DNA of 64,000 bases, taken from Balanoglossus misakiensis. Lineage: Eukaryota; Hemichordata. The notes under the pieces were generated by a model. The model was given only the letters and a program-made list of their open reading frames with translations, had not been told where the DNA came from and did not search any database. Location of the stretch: positions 1,550,001 through 1,614,000 of the forward strand of contig CM082577.2 in NCBI GenBank assembly GCA_040954595.2, written 5' to 3'. Shown piece by piece: positions 30,801-45,800 of this stretch; the stretch's first letter is position 1; every line of letters starts with the position of its first letter. Position numbers and translations under genes: made by a program.

Positions 30801-33800
30801 TCCGTTCTCTGTTGGGAATGCAACATGAATGCATTAAGCCTTTAAGTTCAACACAACATCAAGAAATATGAACATGCAGTGAAACCTGTCTATTAAGGAT
30901 ACCTCTGGGATAGCAAACTCTGTCCTTAATAGAGAGGTGTCCTTAATACACAGGTACTTTTCTATTCAGTGACTTTTGTCTTGAAAAATCTGTCCCTAAT
31001 AGAGAGGTGTCCTGATTAGAGGTGTCCATAATAACAGGTTTCACTGTATTCTCAATGCAAATAAATTAATACACTACATGTACATGTACATATTGGAAAA
31101 ACAATTTCAGAATAATTTTGATATATACAGTACATGTATGTAACTTGTGGCTGCACTTACCTAGGCTGTGCGTCGAAGTCTTCTCTCAGATTCACTCGTT
31201 GAATTTCAAGTCCCCTTTTCAGTTGGCGTGTCATCACACTTTTCTCGATGACAAGGTTAGTTGTTGGGTCAACTAGATTACCGTTGTTGTCAATGTAGAA
31301 ACCGAGGAATGTCATGGAATTGTGATCATGGTTGAAGAATATGTAAGGATGGGGGCTACAGAAGGAAAGGCAAATAAAAAGATGACCATGGTTGTAACAA
31401 ATCATAGTCTCTTTGGTTGATATCAGTAAAGCTCACCTGCAATTTACATATGTCCATAAATGGCAAAAAGTGTCTTTCTGAGTGAAAAGAACATATGGTG
31501 GCGCTGTGTTTTTTTTTTTGTTTTTTTTGTGTGTACCATCTACTGAAAATCTGAATAACACTGTGCATTTCATGAGTCAACATCTCACCTGTTTTCCCAT
31601 CGTCTTCGCAACTGGTAAGCTGCGATGTCATCCCCGTCAGTGGGTTCTTCTTCTTCTCCAGCATCTTCCTCCTCTGTGTCTGCCCGAGGCTTGAATGTAC
31701 TTTCATCCGACATGTTCAGTGAGGGAGTAGCAAAGTCCTGATACATGTACAAACAGCAGAGGGAGTAAAGTCAGAGACAACTCGGGGATAAAGTGCTTTC
31801 ATAAAATCTTTTGTCTTAAAAAAGTGAAAGTCCCTAAACACTTGTTCTTTCCCTTGTTCTTGGTGAATTCGGTGTTAATCCTTCGTTTTGTTCAGATACA
31901 GACCATTCAGACAGATCTGAAACATTCTATGTTAGAATCCCATTTAGAGAAACATTCCGTGTCAGAAAATGTCATAAAAAATTTTGTGAGAACAGTTCAT
32001 TATATCATGATCTGAAAAGGCTTAGATTTGTACGCCAGCGTGCGGATCAACTTTTATGCACAATGATGTGTGTCAGAAGTAATAGGTTAAATCTAGGAGC
32101 AAAGTGACAAAATAATGGAGTAAATGACTGCAGTATATCAAGTCTAAATACACTAAATTTCATGGCTGACCTTTGACATCTGCATCATGAATCTGACCAC
32201 AAAGTTGAGGAATCCATTCAGACTGGTATCTTCTAAATGACTGTGATCACAGAACACAGAGTGTTCACAGTCTTTGAGTTGCTCATTAAGGAACCACACA
32301 AAATGTCTCAGTTCAGCCCAGGATGGGTCAGCTATACCACAATGTCTGAAAGTAAAATAATTAAAATATTGTACATTTAAATCCCAATTCATATAAAGTT
32401 AAGAACTGAAACAAAGAAATGTCCACATTTTAATTTTCTCTTTCCCACATATGATTTAACCACACAGGATACAACAACATACACATAAATTATCTTTTTT
32501 AATACACTCTCATCCACAACACAGATGGAAGAAGAGTTCTGTGGTGCCATGTACAAGTATGAAGTTGTACCTACCTCAGAAGGACCTCCAGGCACTGGAC
32601 ATGGTCTCCTTCATGACTGCCTTCTTCAAAATCAAAGTAATCTAAGTTGGCACCTTTGGCTTTCCTCACGAGATACTGGTAAGCTCTCTGGAAGGCGGCA
32701 CTTCTGAACTCCTGATTGTCCATCAGTGGGTCATTTTCAAACGTTTCTGAAAGGATATCACAAATAGTGTAATCTAGTGGCTAAATAATGACCTAAAATG
32801 ATCTTTCTTTATAATGTTGAACTTTAACAAACTTGCAAGCAAAGTGAAGATCTTGTCCTTGATGGTTTTAGCTGACAGGTCATCATTACTATTAAACAAA
32901 TGGCCATAATGAATGGCTACTATCATAATCTACATTCATAAAAATCGTAAAAAATATTGTTTTGGATTAATATATCAAGTGCCAACTTTGAATGATTTAT
33001 TTGCAACCTTTTACATACATACCGGTAAATATATCTGTGAACTTTTTTTTAATATAATGAACATCGTCAGAATTGAAGTAACTCTGTATGACAAAAAAAC
33101 CATACATTTTTAATCTTCTCAATTTGTAATTCTCCAGGTACTTACGATCCAGTTCATTATTGGCCTTGACAACTTCTAAGTCTTTGGTTTCTTTTGGTGA
33201 TCTGCATGTAACCGTTGGTAACACAGTGAAGAAAGGTTTGGAACCAGCAGAAACTCTCTTGACCTGTAAAGATACCAAAACAAATCAGCACATGTTCAGA
33301 AATGGATTTTGGGTTCTGCCAAGTTGATGTACATTAGAATACATGTAGCTTGTGCATGGGGGTTTTGAGCTCCATACACTGAGACAAAAACAAGAAACTA
33401 AATGAGGGTATAAAAAGATAAATTATTTACTGTACAATTTGAAGCTATAAACACATAATTTGAGAGAAATTTAAAAACACCAGTTAATTTTTTTAATGTC
33501 ATAATACTAAAAGTATTTTGGAAATACATACACATCGAGCCGATAAATTTAAATTTTCTGATTATACCTTTGCATCTGTTTTTTCTGCAGCTGACTGCGA
33601 GTCAGTCTTCTCCACTTGAGATGCTGATGTAATCTCTATGACATACAAATCCCATGCATTACGTCTCCAGATATGTCCATGTACGTTACTTATGCCTCCA
33701 AGAACCAGCATGTTGAACAGGAAGTCATCAACACCTCTTTGAACCTAAAGATCAGATGCAAATAGTAAAAGTTTTGTTATACATTGTACTCTGAGAGCAA

Positions 33801-36800
33801 AATCAACAATTTGATAATAAAAATATACAGAGTCGGATATTCACTGAAGTTGTGTTGTTCTGTAGATAATGACTAACCATGGTAGTCAGAATGCAATATT
33901 AAAATTTGAGGTACACAAAACAAGAATAATTTGTTTTGGTATGTCTGAATGATGACCATAAACTTATGGACTTACAGCAGGTGTTATGTCAAAATGGAAT
34001 ATCCTGGGTATTGGGTTGGTCGGCTCAGTGATGAAGTCTGTCAGTTTCGACACAATGGCATTCTGATCAACTTTTTTCTCGGCCAATGGTACTGTGACAC
34101 ACACACCATTTCTCCGTCCTGTTGTGAGTTGTAATTGTTCTGCAAGTCTTGTGACTACCAGTGATTTGCCGACACCAGCTCTGGTAGAAGTTACGACCTG
34201 CACACAACATCTGTGGAGAAATAAACAAACAATTCAAATGTTCTCCTTGGGAATGAGAAAAGTGGACAATAAGGATAAAAGTAAGGTAAACATTTCAGTC
34301 TACATGTATCATTTCTCACAATGTAAAGTGTTCAGTAAACTATGTTTCAGCAATTAACATTTTCATATTGAAAAGAAATTCACTTCTGAAGTCTTGAGAA
34401 GAGGTCCGGAGAACATGTTAAAGTCCAAGTAGCAGCCACTTTTAGTTTTATTTAATCAATAAAATTGCAGCTATTGTAGCTTTAAGTACTGTGTCTTACT
34501 TGTCATGGGTCAGGCTGGCAGCAGTCTGCACTGACTTCACATCAGCTGCCTGCTGGATGAATCGTTCTTTCAGGTAAGTCTGCATTTCTTCAATTGATGG
34601 CAGACTGGGTGAATCTATTCTGTAGATATCTAGAGCTGTCACCATGTGAGAATGGTCTTCCCTCTCACGACTGCATAGAACAACCAACCTGTACTCTGTA
34701 AAGTTGGGGGAAAAACATGAGATTGACTACACATGAAGTTGTATCATCAGGAGGCTAGGGACCTCCTAAGATGGCCAAACACAAATCCATGGTTTAAGTT
34801 TTCCTAGTTAAAATGCCTTGACATCTTTCTCCATCACCATATAACATATATTGATGAATACCATTCTGACAATAATTGGGGGAAAATTAACTACCTGGGT
34901 ACATTTCTATGCGTTATTCATCATGTACACTCTCTCACACTCCCTCTCCCTCCCATGTTCAAGATTTGCACTGTACCGTTTGTGATATTTCGTTCTTTTG
35001 CAAGGCTGATTCTCTTTTCCTCAGCTTTTGTGCTGACTTCATAGTCCAGCTGATCAGCATTCACCAAGCAGTAGATTCTACCACTGGTATCATACATTGC
35101 ACGTCGCCACAACAGTACGATCTATGAGAGAAATGTAAAGAAATGTTGTAATTTTTTTACAATTGTAAGGGTGTACAGTATCTGACTGACTAATTGACTG
35201 CTTATTACTTACATGTACTTCCTTATTACTTATTTACTTGCCTAATTACATGTACATGCTTACTTTTACTTATGGTACCAGTACTTACCGGTACTTACTT
35301 ACTTATAAATGTACTCACTTACTTATTACTTACTTTTACTTACTAACTTAAAAAAGTAAACACAATACTTACTTCTTCCAAGGTGGTGTTTGGAGTGCAT
35401 ATCAGTACTTCATCATATGATGGCAGCTGAACCTGTGGCCCATACATGTAGATGGATAAGGCAGTGCCCAGAATCTCACCTGTAGAGTGAGGGGAAAGTG
35501 TATGACATCAAAACTATTGTAACAATAACCTTTACACAACTACCAGGTCTATGAAACAATCCATAAAGCCAGTCACTGAAATTGCACAGGACAGGTAAAG
35601 ACAATATTAAATATATGTGTATGCAGGTACACTATGTCAGCATCTGAAGGGTATTAGCATAGCTTACTTAATTGTCTGACCATTAAATTTGGTCTTCCAG
35701 GATTTAAGTAGGATGGAAATGGGCGGTCCAAGATCTGTGGATCTAAAAAAAACAATCAAAACAGTAATTATTGGGAATTAAATCAAATAGCATTTCGTGT
35801 CAAAATATTAAACAGTCTATGTCAAAAAGTAGATTCTTTTCTCCTGTCTCACAATAATGATGATTGAAATGTTTATGGCCAATGAATTTTGGTAATATTG
35901 ATAAAACATGCAAAGTGCTTCTTGTCACTTACAAAAATGAATATTTTATACTTCTCGAGAAAATTAATACTAATGTAACACTGGCAGACTGAGAGAATAT
36001 CTATTTTTCCTTACCTTTGGTTGCTAAATACCGTAAGGTATAGCCAAGATGCTCCAGGCTTAGATAATCTTCTACACTTTTTGCAGTGAGCGAGCTTTGG
36101 TACTCCTTCCAAAGGTCTTTCAGTTTTCTAATCAAATCCCTAAAGAAACAATTGCAAACACAATAGCTCAGTCTTGTATCCCTTGAACTACATTTGCATG
36201 GCTGTGTTGATGAAACAGCACACATGGCCATAATGCTTTAGAATGGTGATGGACAGATATGAATTGATACGTGAAGCATCCAAGAAACATCAGCTGTGCT
36301 TGGTCTATAAACGTAACTACATGTTCAATGATAGATGCAGCCCCCCTTTCACCCCTATTTTCTTGAACAGAGTTCCAACTTTACCATAGAAAACAATGGA
36401 TTTGGATTTGCCACTCACCCTTTTGATGACCTCAGTCCAGACAACAATGATGTAGTAATGGATCTGAGCGACGACACATCACTTGATTGGACAGTAGCAG
36501 CCGATGTGCTTTCAGTCACACTCATGACACACGTCTCATCCTCTATTTGCATGGATCTCACAGTGGACGTTGGCACAGATGGTGCAGCCTCTTGTGTTTC
36601 ATTTGCTAGCATGCTTTCCAAGTCTTCGTCGAGTTCTTCGCTCAAGAACTTGACAAGTTCTTTATCATCCATGTTCTGGTAACACCAGGCCATGGCCTTG
36701 TCGATATCTGCCTCATAGCTCAGGTATTTCAAAGAGGCTTTTGCCAGATCTTCACCCATTCCCTGATCATACATTTGGGAGATGAATTGCTCAATGGAGG

Positions 36801-39800
36801 CTATGTCAAATTTAGACTTCTGCATCTGTTCTGGTTCTCCCGCTTCACCCTCGAGTGGTGCTTCTAATGTATCATTTGCGCCGAGATTTCCTCCTTGCAA
36901 GAGTTCATCAGTTTCCATCATTTCGTGACCACCAGCGTCGTTTGCGTCATCCCCTGGCGCCAATTCTTCTTTTGCGCTGCCAACTCCTGTGAATGGTGCG
37001 TTGAGGGCTTCTTGCACATCCCCTTCCTTGCAATTGGGCTTCAAGGAGTCAAGCAGCGAGTATACACCTGGTGACACCTGGCGAGGATTGGTCATCATCT
37101 TGGCCAGCTCTTGTCTGAGAATCACAAGTTGCTCTGTGGTGTAGTGATTCAGTTGGTAGAAGTCTGAACGCTTATCCTCTACATACTCTAACCATTCCTG
37201 TAGACAGTCTTCCATGAAGTTGCACAACTTCTGAAGCTGGATATAGACTGGGTCAAATCCTGACAGGGTACTGTCACCAATACCAACACCAAAGTCCACA
37301 ATAACGGATACTTTCCTATCTGGCTTGCAGTAGATAACTGCTGTCCATTTGGAAAACAGGACATTCCCTGCTGCACAGAGTTTGATGTATGCTGCAGCTA
37401 GCCTGGTCACACCTGAGAGAATCTGATATTACCATAAAAACAATTATAATAGTATATGCCTACAAACAGTATCAGCAATTTTTATTTATTTTACATGACA
37501 GCTATTCACTACATCATACATGCCCTTGAACTTCCATGACAGTAACGAAAACGTTCTATTCCCAAGTCACAATGTTGAATCACTTTTCTAATACATTTAT
37601 TTCAAAGATCCACAGTGACAATCTACACGAAAATAACATGAAAAGTGTCACTGATGTACTTTAATTAATAAATAAATATTAACAAGCGTCAGAAATTTGA
37701 ATGCATACAGCAGTACTCATTACAAAAGAGACCAACAACATTATAAGCTACCAATCATGCCCAGGAGAAGAATATAACATTTGAAAACAAAAGCAAACAT
37801 ACTCAACACCACAATGATCAATGTATATTTAAAGTTCTATTACCCACCTCTGTAAATCTTTCAACCTCCCCTCTACCTTGTCCAGCCTTTCCGGCGACCA
37901 ACATGAGTTTACTTTGTAAATCCTTCACCATATCCAGAGTGTAAATCTTGTCACCATTCAGCTTGTCATCATCTTCATCTTCATCTTCTTCTACTCCTTT
38001 TTCCCCAACACTCTGCACCATCAACTTGATGACACTTTCAATGGTGTCCTGAGGAGACAAGATCACATTACAACATGACTTAACATGTCAATTTGACTAA
38101 CAATGTTTTAGCATAGTGTACATGTACATGTATACTTCATTGCTTGTCGTTATGGTAAATAGACATCAGGTGCATCATAATTATTTTGTCATGTGTCAGA
38201 TCCTGAATAATTTATACATTTTATATCAAAGAAATTGCAAGAAGTCATATCAGTTCAGATATAGTTGTAATAATAATTAGTTTATCCAACAAGTAAAATA
38301 CAATATATACACAATTGTTTTAACCCTTAACTGTCCTCGAAACACATTTGCTGATTATACGCTTTCTTTTACCTGGGAATTGCAGTCTTTCATATATCCT
38401 ACGGTGTACACACCACAGAAGTTGATGGCTTCAGCTTGACTCAGTGATGAGGTTTCCACTGACCCATGCGACTCTTTGACACCCTTCAGCCATTCAAAAT
38501 GATGACCAATGTCTCTCTGTAAAATGGTAAAATGAAACAATTATAATCGTAGAATACATGTACCATTTTTCACCATGTAAGAATTTGCATGTCATGCCAA
38601 CAACAGTCAATTGCAAGCTCAACTCAGTGTAGCAATCTCAGCAGCTGAAAAAAAAAACATTTTGCTACACAATACCAGGGGGACATCAGTGTACAGCCAA
38701 AAACCTGACCACTATAGCAAACTAACAGATTTAACTTTTTTCATCCCTCTTTCCCTCTGATCTGGTCCAACTTTACCATATAGTGGTACAGGAAAGGGTT
38801 ATGGGTATTGCTATAATTATATATTAACTTGTTTAGTTCTCAGCTGGCAGACAAAAATCAAATGATCTAAAATGAATATTTAAAGTACAGAAGTTGTACA
38901 GAATTAAGGAAGGATCTATGCAAATGTGGCTATGTATGGAAGATTAAAGTTCTGTGCGGAACACACGGCTACATGTAGTATCTACATACTTTGTTTACAT
39001 ACATGTAATTTGCACATTTTATTTTTATAATTTACACACAACTCACCAACTTCTTTGGCAGAGTCCCATCATTTCTCAGAGCATTCCACAGTGACTCACA
39101 GGCATTCATCAATTCTGTAAAGCCAGCTTCTTTTTCCAGGTCAAAGATTATGGATGAATATCCGGTGGTGGCTTGGTGAAGACATTTCACACGATCCACT
39201 TCCAGGTCTGTCTCGCCAGCTGATATCATGGCCAGGTCTACAAACACTTTCAGCTGCTGGACAGCTGCAATGTATTGGGGAATAACATCAATGCCTTCAT
39301 TTTCATACCACAAATTCTTTCAACATGGTTCTCCACAGGGCAGATTAGTAATATAGGTTGTGACAGTATTATTTATTATATTATATCAGCACAAAAGGGC
39401 CACAAGCTTTAATTTATGGAAGCCATGGTTCAATAGAGCATAGTGAAAGTAAAACAAACAAACAATGGGATCAGGGATTTTTTTCTGACACTTAAAAATA
39501 AAATTTGTGTGATGATGAGACTTATTGTAGTGATACTGCGAATGTCTTTGTTTCATGCAAACAACCTTCCCCAAAGTATTTGAGTGCAGCCCTTTCTTAT
39601 TTTTAATGCCTAAAAAGTAGTTAACATATTAGCAACTATCTCCAACCATATAATTTCAATTTACTTTTGATTTCTTCTCTGAGCCATTCTACAAGCACTC
39701 TTCGTTGGACTAATTCTTTCAGACTCTGAATTCGTTCTTGCGATAACTTTGCCAAGACTTTGCCTGCATGTACCACTTCTTCATTGATAGAATCAAGCTT

Positions 39801-42800
39801 CCTGTCTTTGAAGTCATCACTTCTCTATGGAAAAATAAAGACCAGAGAGAGTAAGTCAATGGACTCTTGACTGGTAATTAAAAATGCTTTCTTTTACAAT
39901 GTTTATTTTACAGCAACAAGGCTGAATTACAAAATATTGTGTTCAAAGCAAGACCCCAAAGTTCAAAAGTGATGACACATTATAAAAGGCATAAAATGAA
40001 CACAGATTAATAAATTTGTGAAAACGATGCCTGTAAAAGAGCAACTTACAACAGATGACAGGACATCAACTGCCTCAAAGTTTCCAGTTAGACCAAAGGC
40101 CTTTCGCACTTCTAACACAATGTCAACTGCGTCCAGTCTTCGTTCCAGTGTGTGATACTGTTCGATCTGTTGTATTCTCTTTCTAATCCACTCAGATCCT
40201 GGTTTGCTGCCATGAAGCAACAGTAGCTCCTTCTCGATTCTTTCATACTTGCCACTAAATTTGCCAAATAAGATGTCAACTTTCCTCAGAGTGATACTAC
40301 CATTCTGAGTGTTGGTCAGTAGTTCAGTGATGCCGACCTGTGAACTCTTCCAGACAAATTTCGCGATTTCATCCACAGTGAGTACATCTGTCCCTTCTTG
40401 ATTCTTCTTGTCTCTGCGAACCTCTCTGGCTCTTGTCACCCAAAGTTCTTGGAAGAGAATGCTGGTATGCACTCCCTGTAATGGCTCAAGCATTTCTTTC
40501 ACTTGTTGTGGTAATTTAAAGAAGGTGATGTTTGGTGTAGTACAGTTGTTTTCTAGTGTTATGGGATCACACAGACATTTCAACTCCTGAGTCTCAATCT
40601 CAGTGTCAACCTTCATTTGTAAATCTTTGGTGTCCACTGGAAGACAAAAATTCGCAGTGACATCTGTAAGATTCTTTGTGAAGTTAATGCCACAATAATT
40701 TTCTGGTAAAAGTAAAAATATATTTCCATCGGCACATCCTCTATATATGGTATGCCACTGACTCACAAAATTCATATTATTAAACTCAAAACATACCCTT
40801 TTTTTTTAATTTCAGATACGTACATGTAATGACACAGGGCTGATTTGAACAGAAATGGTGTTATGACCCAAAGGTTTCAAAACTCTAGTTATTCGTTTTA
40901 CATATATTGAAATGTTGACCTATGACATCATCCTGAAGTTTTCTTCCAAGCTGGGTTCAAAAGATTAATTTCAATCAAATTTCGTAAACAATATTGACAA
41001 TACAGCAATCCCAAAAAGGTCACTGGTAATATTAACTGTAAGATTGTAAAGTTAAATTAAGATCATACCAGGTTGGATTTTATCGCACACTCCAAGGAAA
41101 GCAGAAACAAGAGACCTCTCTCTTTCAAAGGCAACAAGTTCCTTCTTTCTACCATCTAGTATCTTGATGAGATGTTGACTTGATACGTGATCTCCTGCTG
41201 TTGCAGCACTCTCCTTTGACTTGTTGGTTCCTTCCGCTGCACACACTTTGTGCAGATCAACAAAGTGAGTAGCGTTGTCAATGATAAGCCTCAGTTCATA
41301 CACCAGTATGGAGCCATCAAGTACTTTTTGAACCAAACTTTCCACCAATGACTTGGCCCTGACAACATAGTTTTGTGCTTGCTCATGCAGAATACACCCA
41401 AGTCCTTTCTTTGAACCTAGAACAAACAAGAACAAGGTATATGACGCCACACCAGTTTTCACAAGCATGATTTCTCATGGAGGTGGAGATTTGGCTGTTT
41501 TGTGAGTTACATGTAACCTCCTTTCGACATGAACTGGTTAAGTACCTATTCTAAATTCAAATCCGGTAGAATACAAGTTTATTATGTTAAATAGCTAAGA
41601 TTGCAATTATAGTAAAAATGTTTGCAGCGCTGCTATTCATTTTCACTCACTCTCATAGAATTCGCATCTTACATTAATTTCTGTGGAATATGGATGAAGA
41701 AAATATTCATAACTGCTATTTTCGCATGAATTATTGTCTAATCTCTAACATGACAAAACCAGATTTCTTGATGAATCTTACAATCTTCACAGTCATATTC
41801 ATTAAGTTTCATAACGTCATGAATTTGAACTAATAAAGTTGACCTACATACCTGCCATTTTGAAGAAACCTGCGAATGGGGTCCAGGTCATAACATGGCA
41901 CAGAATTTGGTAATCAGTATCATCTCTGCCGCGAACAGGGTGTGGCCATGACTTCTCCAAAAGACGTGAAAGAAGACCACCATATTCCCTTGCTTCTCTT
42001 TCTTCATGTGCATATAATGACTTCAACAAATCTTCAGATTCTGTCTTGTGCTGTAAATTTCAAATAAATGTTCAGAATATGAATAGAACTTTATAAAGGA
42101 AACTGAAACAAGGAGTTAACGTATACTCTCTCTTGTTTTATTCTCTGTTTTCAGTCCAACAAAACATAAAAAATGAATTCTGTGCCTGTTTGTTTGTAGC
42201 ATTAACCTCGGGTATTTAAGAGTGTCAAAAATACAAGAGTGATGGGCCAAAGTGCAGGACACGCAGAGTGCAATATATGGAACTCACTCTGCGGGAGCCT
42301 TCAGCCTCGGGAAACAGTCTGTTTTTGTTTGTTGTTGTTGTTCTGTTTTGTGTTTGTTTGTTTTTTTTGGGGGGGGGGGGACTCACAGTCTCTCGGGTTA
42401 CAGACGTATGATGTTGCCCTCATGGCCAGTCAACATGTGTATACTGTAACCTCAATGTAAATGCAACAACAGTTATTATACCTTGGCTATTGCTTCCACT
42501 GCACCAAAGGCTGCATCACTCAATGCTTGCTGGACAGTAGCGTTGTAGCCTTGAACATCTTTGTGGCAGTACAGTTCTACTTTCTGAATGTTTGTCAGCT
42601 GTCAGTGAAAATAATATTTTGAAAATTACTTGGAGCCCAGATCAGCCCAATTATCAATTGCAGTTTCCAGACCACTTACATGTACAGTAGCTCTGCAAAA
42701 TTCCATTAATATGTAGTGGAGGTAACAATTTTCTCATGTCATACCTATCATTTGGTTCAGTATTTTTTTAAGATATTGGTTGAATAAATTTGTCCATGGA

Positions 42801-45800
42801 CCCCAGTGTTTTGTCACTAGGTGTCCAAAAAAAGAAACAGCCCTTGGGAAAAGGTATACAAGATCATGACTTATAGAAATTACTCTTCAGATCTTGATTG
42901 GGAACAAATTCTTCTTATTCTTGATGATTGATTTATTCGTATTCTTTATTATTATTCTCATCTTAGTCTTTATAAACTTGTAATAACATTTGAAGACAAC
43001 AAAAACTTTCCATATATCACTCACTTACCTGTCTGATTCTGTCTCTCAGAATTTGCAAAAATTCCTGATTCCACATTGTGACAGCTGATTCATCGACTAA
43101 ATTTATGGAGAACAGCTGATGCCAGATCTGTATCATTATGAAAACAGGTATTAATAAAAAGATTAATTAACACTAATGGGTGAAATAAAACCCAACAGTT
43201 CAATTCTGCATGTTGAAGCATTGACTCTCTTAATCCCATTGCTGAAGCCTGAGTTTTACTTTAATTTACTTTTTATGATACACCAAAGTGAAACTACACT
43301 TATTTCTATGGAAACCATGTGAGTGTTGCTAAACCTACCATAAACATACACACCAAGGCTTTATTGTTAAAGGTGTTATTAAGCAAGAGTTCTTACCCTT
43401 AGTTCATTACAATTACTGGAATAAACAGCTGTCAATTTGTAAGGCAAGTTTAAGTTCAGCCAATGACTTGCTCTGGTGAGAACATTTCTCAGTGTCAACA
43501 CAAGTTTCTCCAGGTTCTCAAGCTGTACTCCTGTTCCAAGTCTTGTCTTAGCTGACTGCGATAAGGTCACAGCAAGACCATAGCAAGCTCCATATATACT
43601 GCATGCACTGGTAATGACCTCATATTCTGAGAGATAGCCCGATCTGGAAATAGCTGCGTGAAAAAGGGCAGAAGCTGCATGCACTGTATCAACAGCTTCT
43701 TCCAGTCTTGTCTTATCAAATGGAACTCTAAAAAAATAAAATGAAATGGATGTTATTTTTCTTTTCATAGTGTATTAACCTGATTTTGCCCTTTCATTTC
43801 TTATCAAAGTAATATGTTAGTAGCGGACAAAGCTGGAAGTTGTCCTCAATATTAAAACATCATATAAACCACAACCAATGATTCTGAACCTCTAAAGTGG
43901 ACCATTACAGCAAATTTAAACTTTCAGATTACAATAGGGATTTCAAAAATTGCAATATTCCAATGAATATTCACTTTTTATGGAGCTAGCAGCATACTGG
44001 GAGTTGAAAATACAACCAGAAGTGATGTACATGTAGATGACTTGTGCTGTGTATACATTGGAAATCGGTATATAGTACTTTCATACTCACTCTCCACTTC
44101 CTGAGGCCAAGGACTTAATATTTGATGTCGTTCTTTGCATTATATATTTCACTGACTTCATTTCCTATGAGAAATAAATCGAAAATTCTCCAAAAGTGAG
44201 CAACATATACCAAATCTGTTTATACTATACCATAGAACATAATGAATGATAGGGGCTCACTGTCAGAGGAATGTGGGTTCAAGACGAGGAAGTTGTGCCC
44301 TTGAGCAAGGCATTTTACTTCTCATTGCTTCTCCCGGCCTTACCCAGGAGTGGTGGGTACCTCATCGTCCTGTATTTGAGATCTCGCCCGTTGGATGACG
44401 GATAAAATAAAAACAATATGCAAAAAGGGAGCTACTAAAAGTTGAGTACATGTGGAAACGACTGAAACTGTTCGTAAGAAAAATTTGAATGAAATTGGCA
44501 TTAGTTATCCACAGTGAATGTTTTACTGACAAAAATTCCACAAACAACCATTGAGAAGGATACAAGCAACTATTGGCAAATATACACTAAATGCAAATTA
44601 TAACATATATGTATAAACATTCCTATCTTTTAAGAGTGGCAATTTAAAAACAATTCTATATAACATCACTGTATACATACGTCAGTTGATAGTCTTGACA
44701 AACTTGTGTTCGTCCAAAATTGATAGCCAAGCCGATAGCAGACCTCGAAAGTGGGTATATGGTCTCCTTCCACAACTTTGCATACTTCTGATAAAGGCAA
44801 TGCCATTATGCTACTTCTGGCAAGCATTTTGTCAACCATAAATAATGGTTTTAACTGCTGAATCATGGGCATCAAGTCATATCTGTTGTAATTGAAAGAG
44901 AAAAAAATTATGAAAGTTTCACAGCTAAAAAGACAGTGTGGCATGTCTGTTACATTTGGACTTATAATTACCACTTTCTAACATGAGCACAACAAAGCTC
45001 GAAGGGACATTATATGTATCTGTTGGCTTTTAATATTTCCTGTATTTTTGCTCTGTGTATAAACAAATGCAATTTCTCGTTCTACTCCATGCTAACATAC
45101 CCAGCACTCCGCTTGTCAACATACGGTAGTCTGACATTGTGTAACTGCCATTGTTATTGTTGACAAATGAATTCTAGTCCCTACTTGAATTCAAATTTTG
45201 CACAATAACAATGCTGAATATATATATCAGTTGTGTTATAAGCTGGATACTGGGTATGCCATCATGTTTTAGGAACTTGAACAAGAAATCTCAGAAGATA
45301 CACAAACATACTGAAAACATGAAGCTTCAACAACGATTTTACACACTACATTGTATATACTTATGCATCATTAACCATGAACTGGGTACGTGATTCACAT
45401 GCAATTCATGTTGATATGATGCACAAATATTAATACTGGCTTTCTGCACAGGGAAACTTCAAAACGATGCCAGTTATACCTCACCAGTTCATAACAACAT
45501 CAACAACAAAAACAAAAGCACATAAAGAAAATGGTACACGGTTTTGAAGGATACATGAATTTCAACCAGAAATCATGCAGTGTTTTTGTTAACCTACTAT
45601 TCTGTGGAACAATTGGTAAACCACAGAAACCTGTGCAAAACATCCCACTTACAATTGAACTTCTCCATTATAAAGTGAGCAAAATGTCAGGGCTAATTTT
45701 TAAATCATCACTTGAAAATATGAGCGTTCTTGTCTTAAAGCCACAGTATTTCTCGTAGGGGCAAAATTTTGTTTGAAACGGCATCTATAATTTCTAAAAG

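Noticed and set aside
45211-45758. Plus-strand open frames of 60-75 codons in the long intron between exons 8 and 9
   Set aside because: No recognisable motif and no suitable splice or start context. The region is intronic with repeats.
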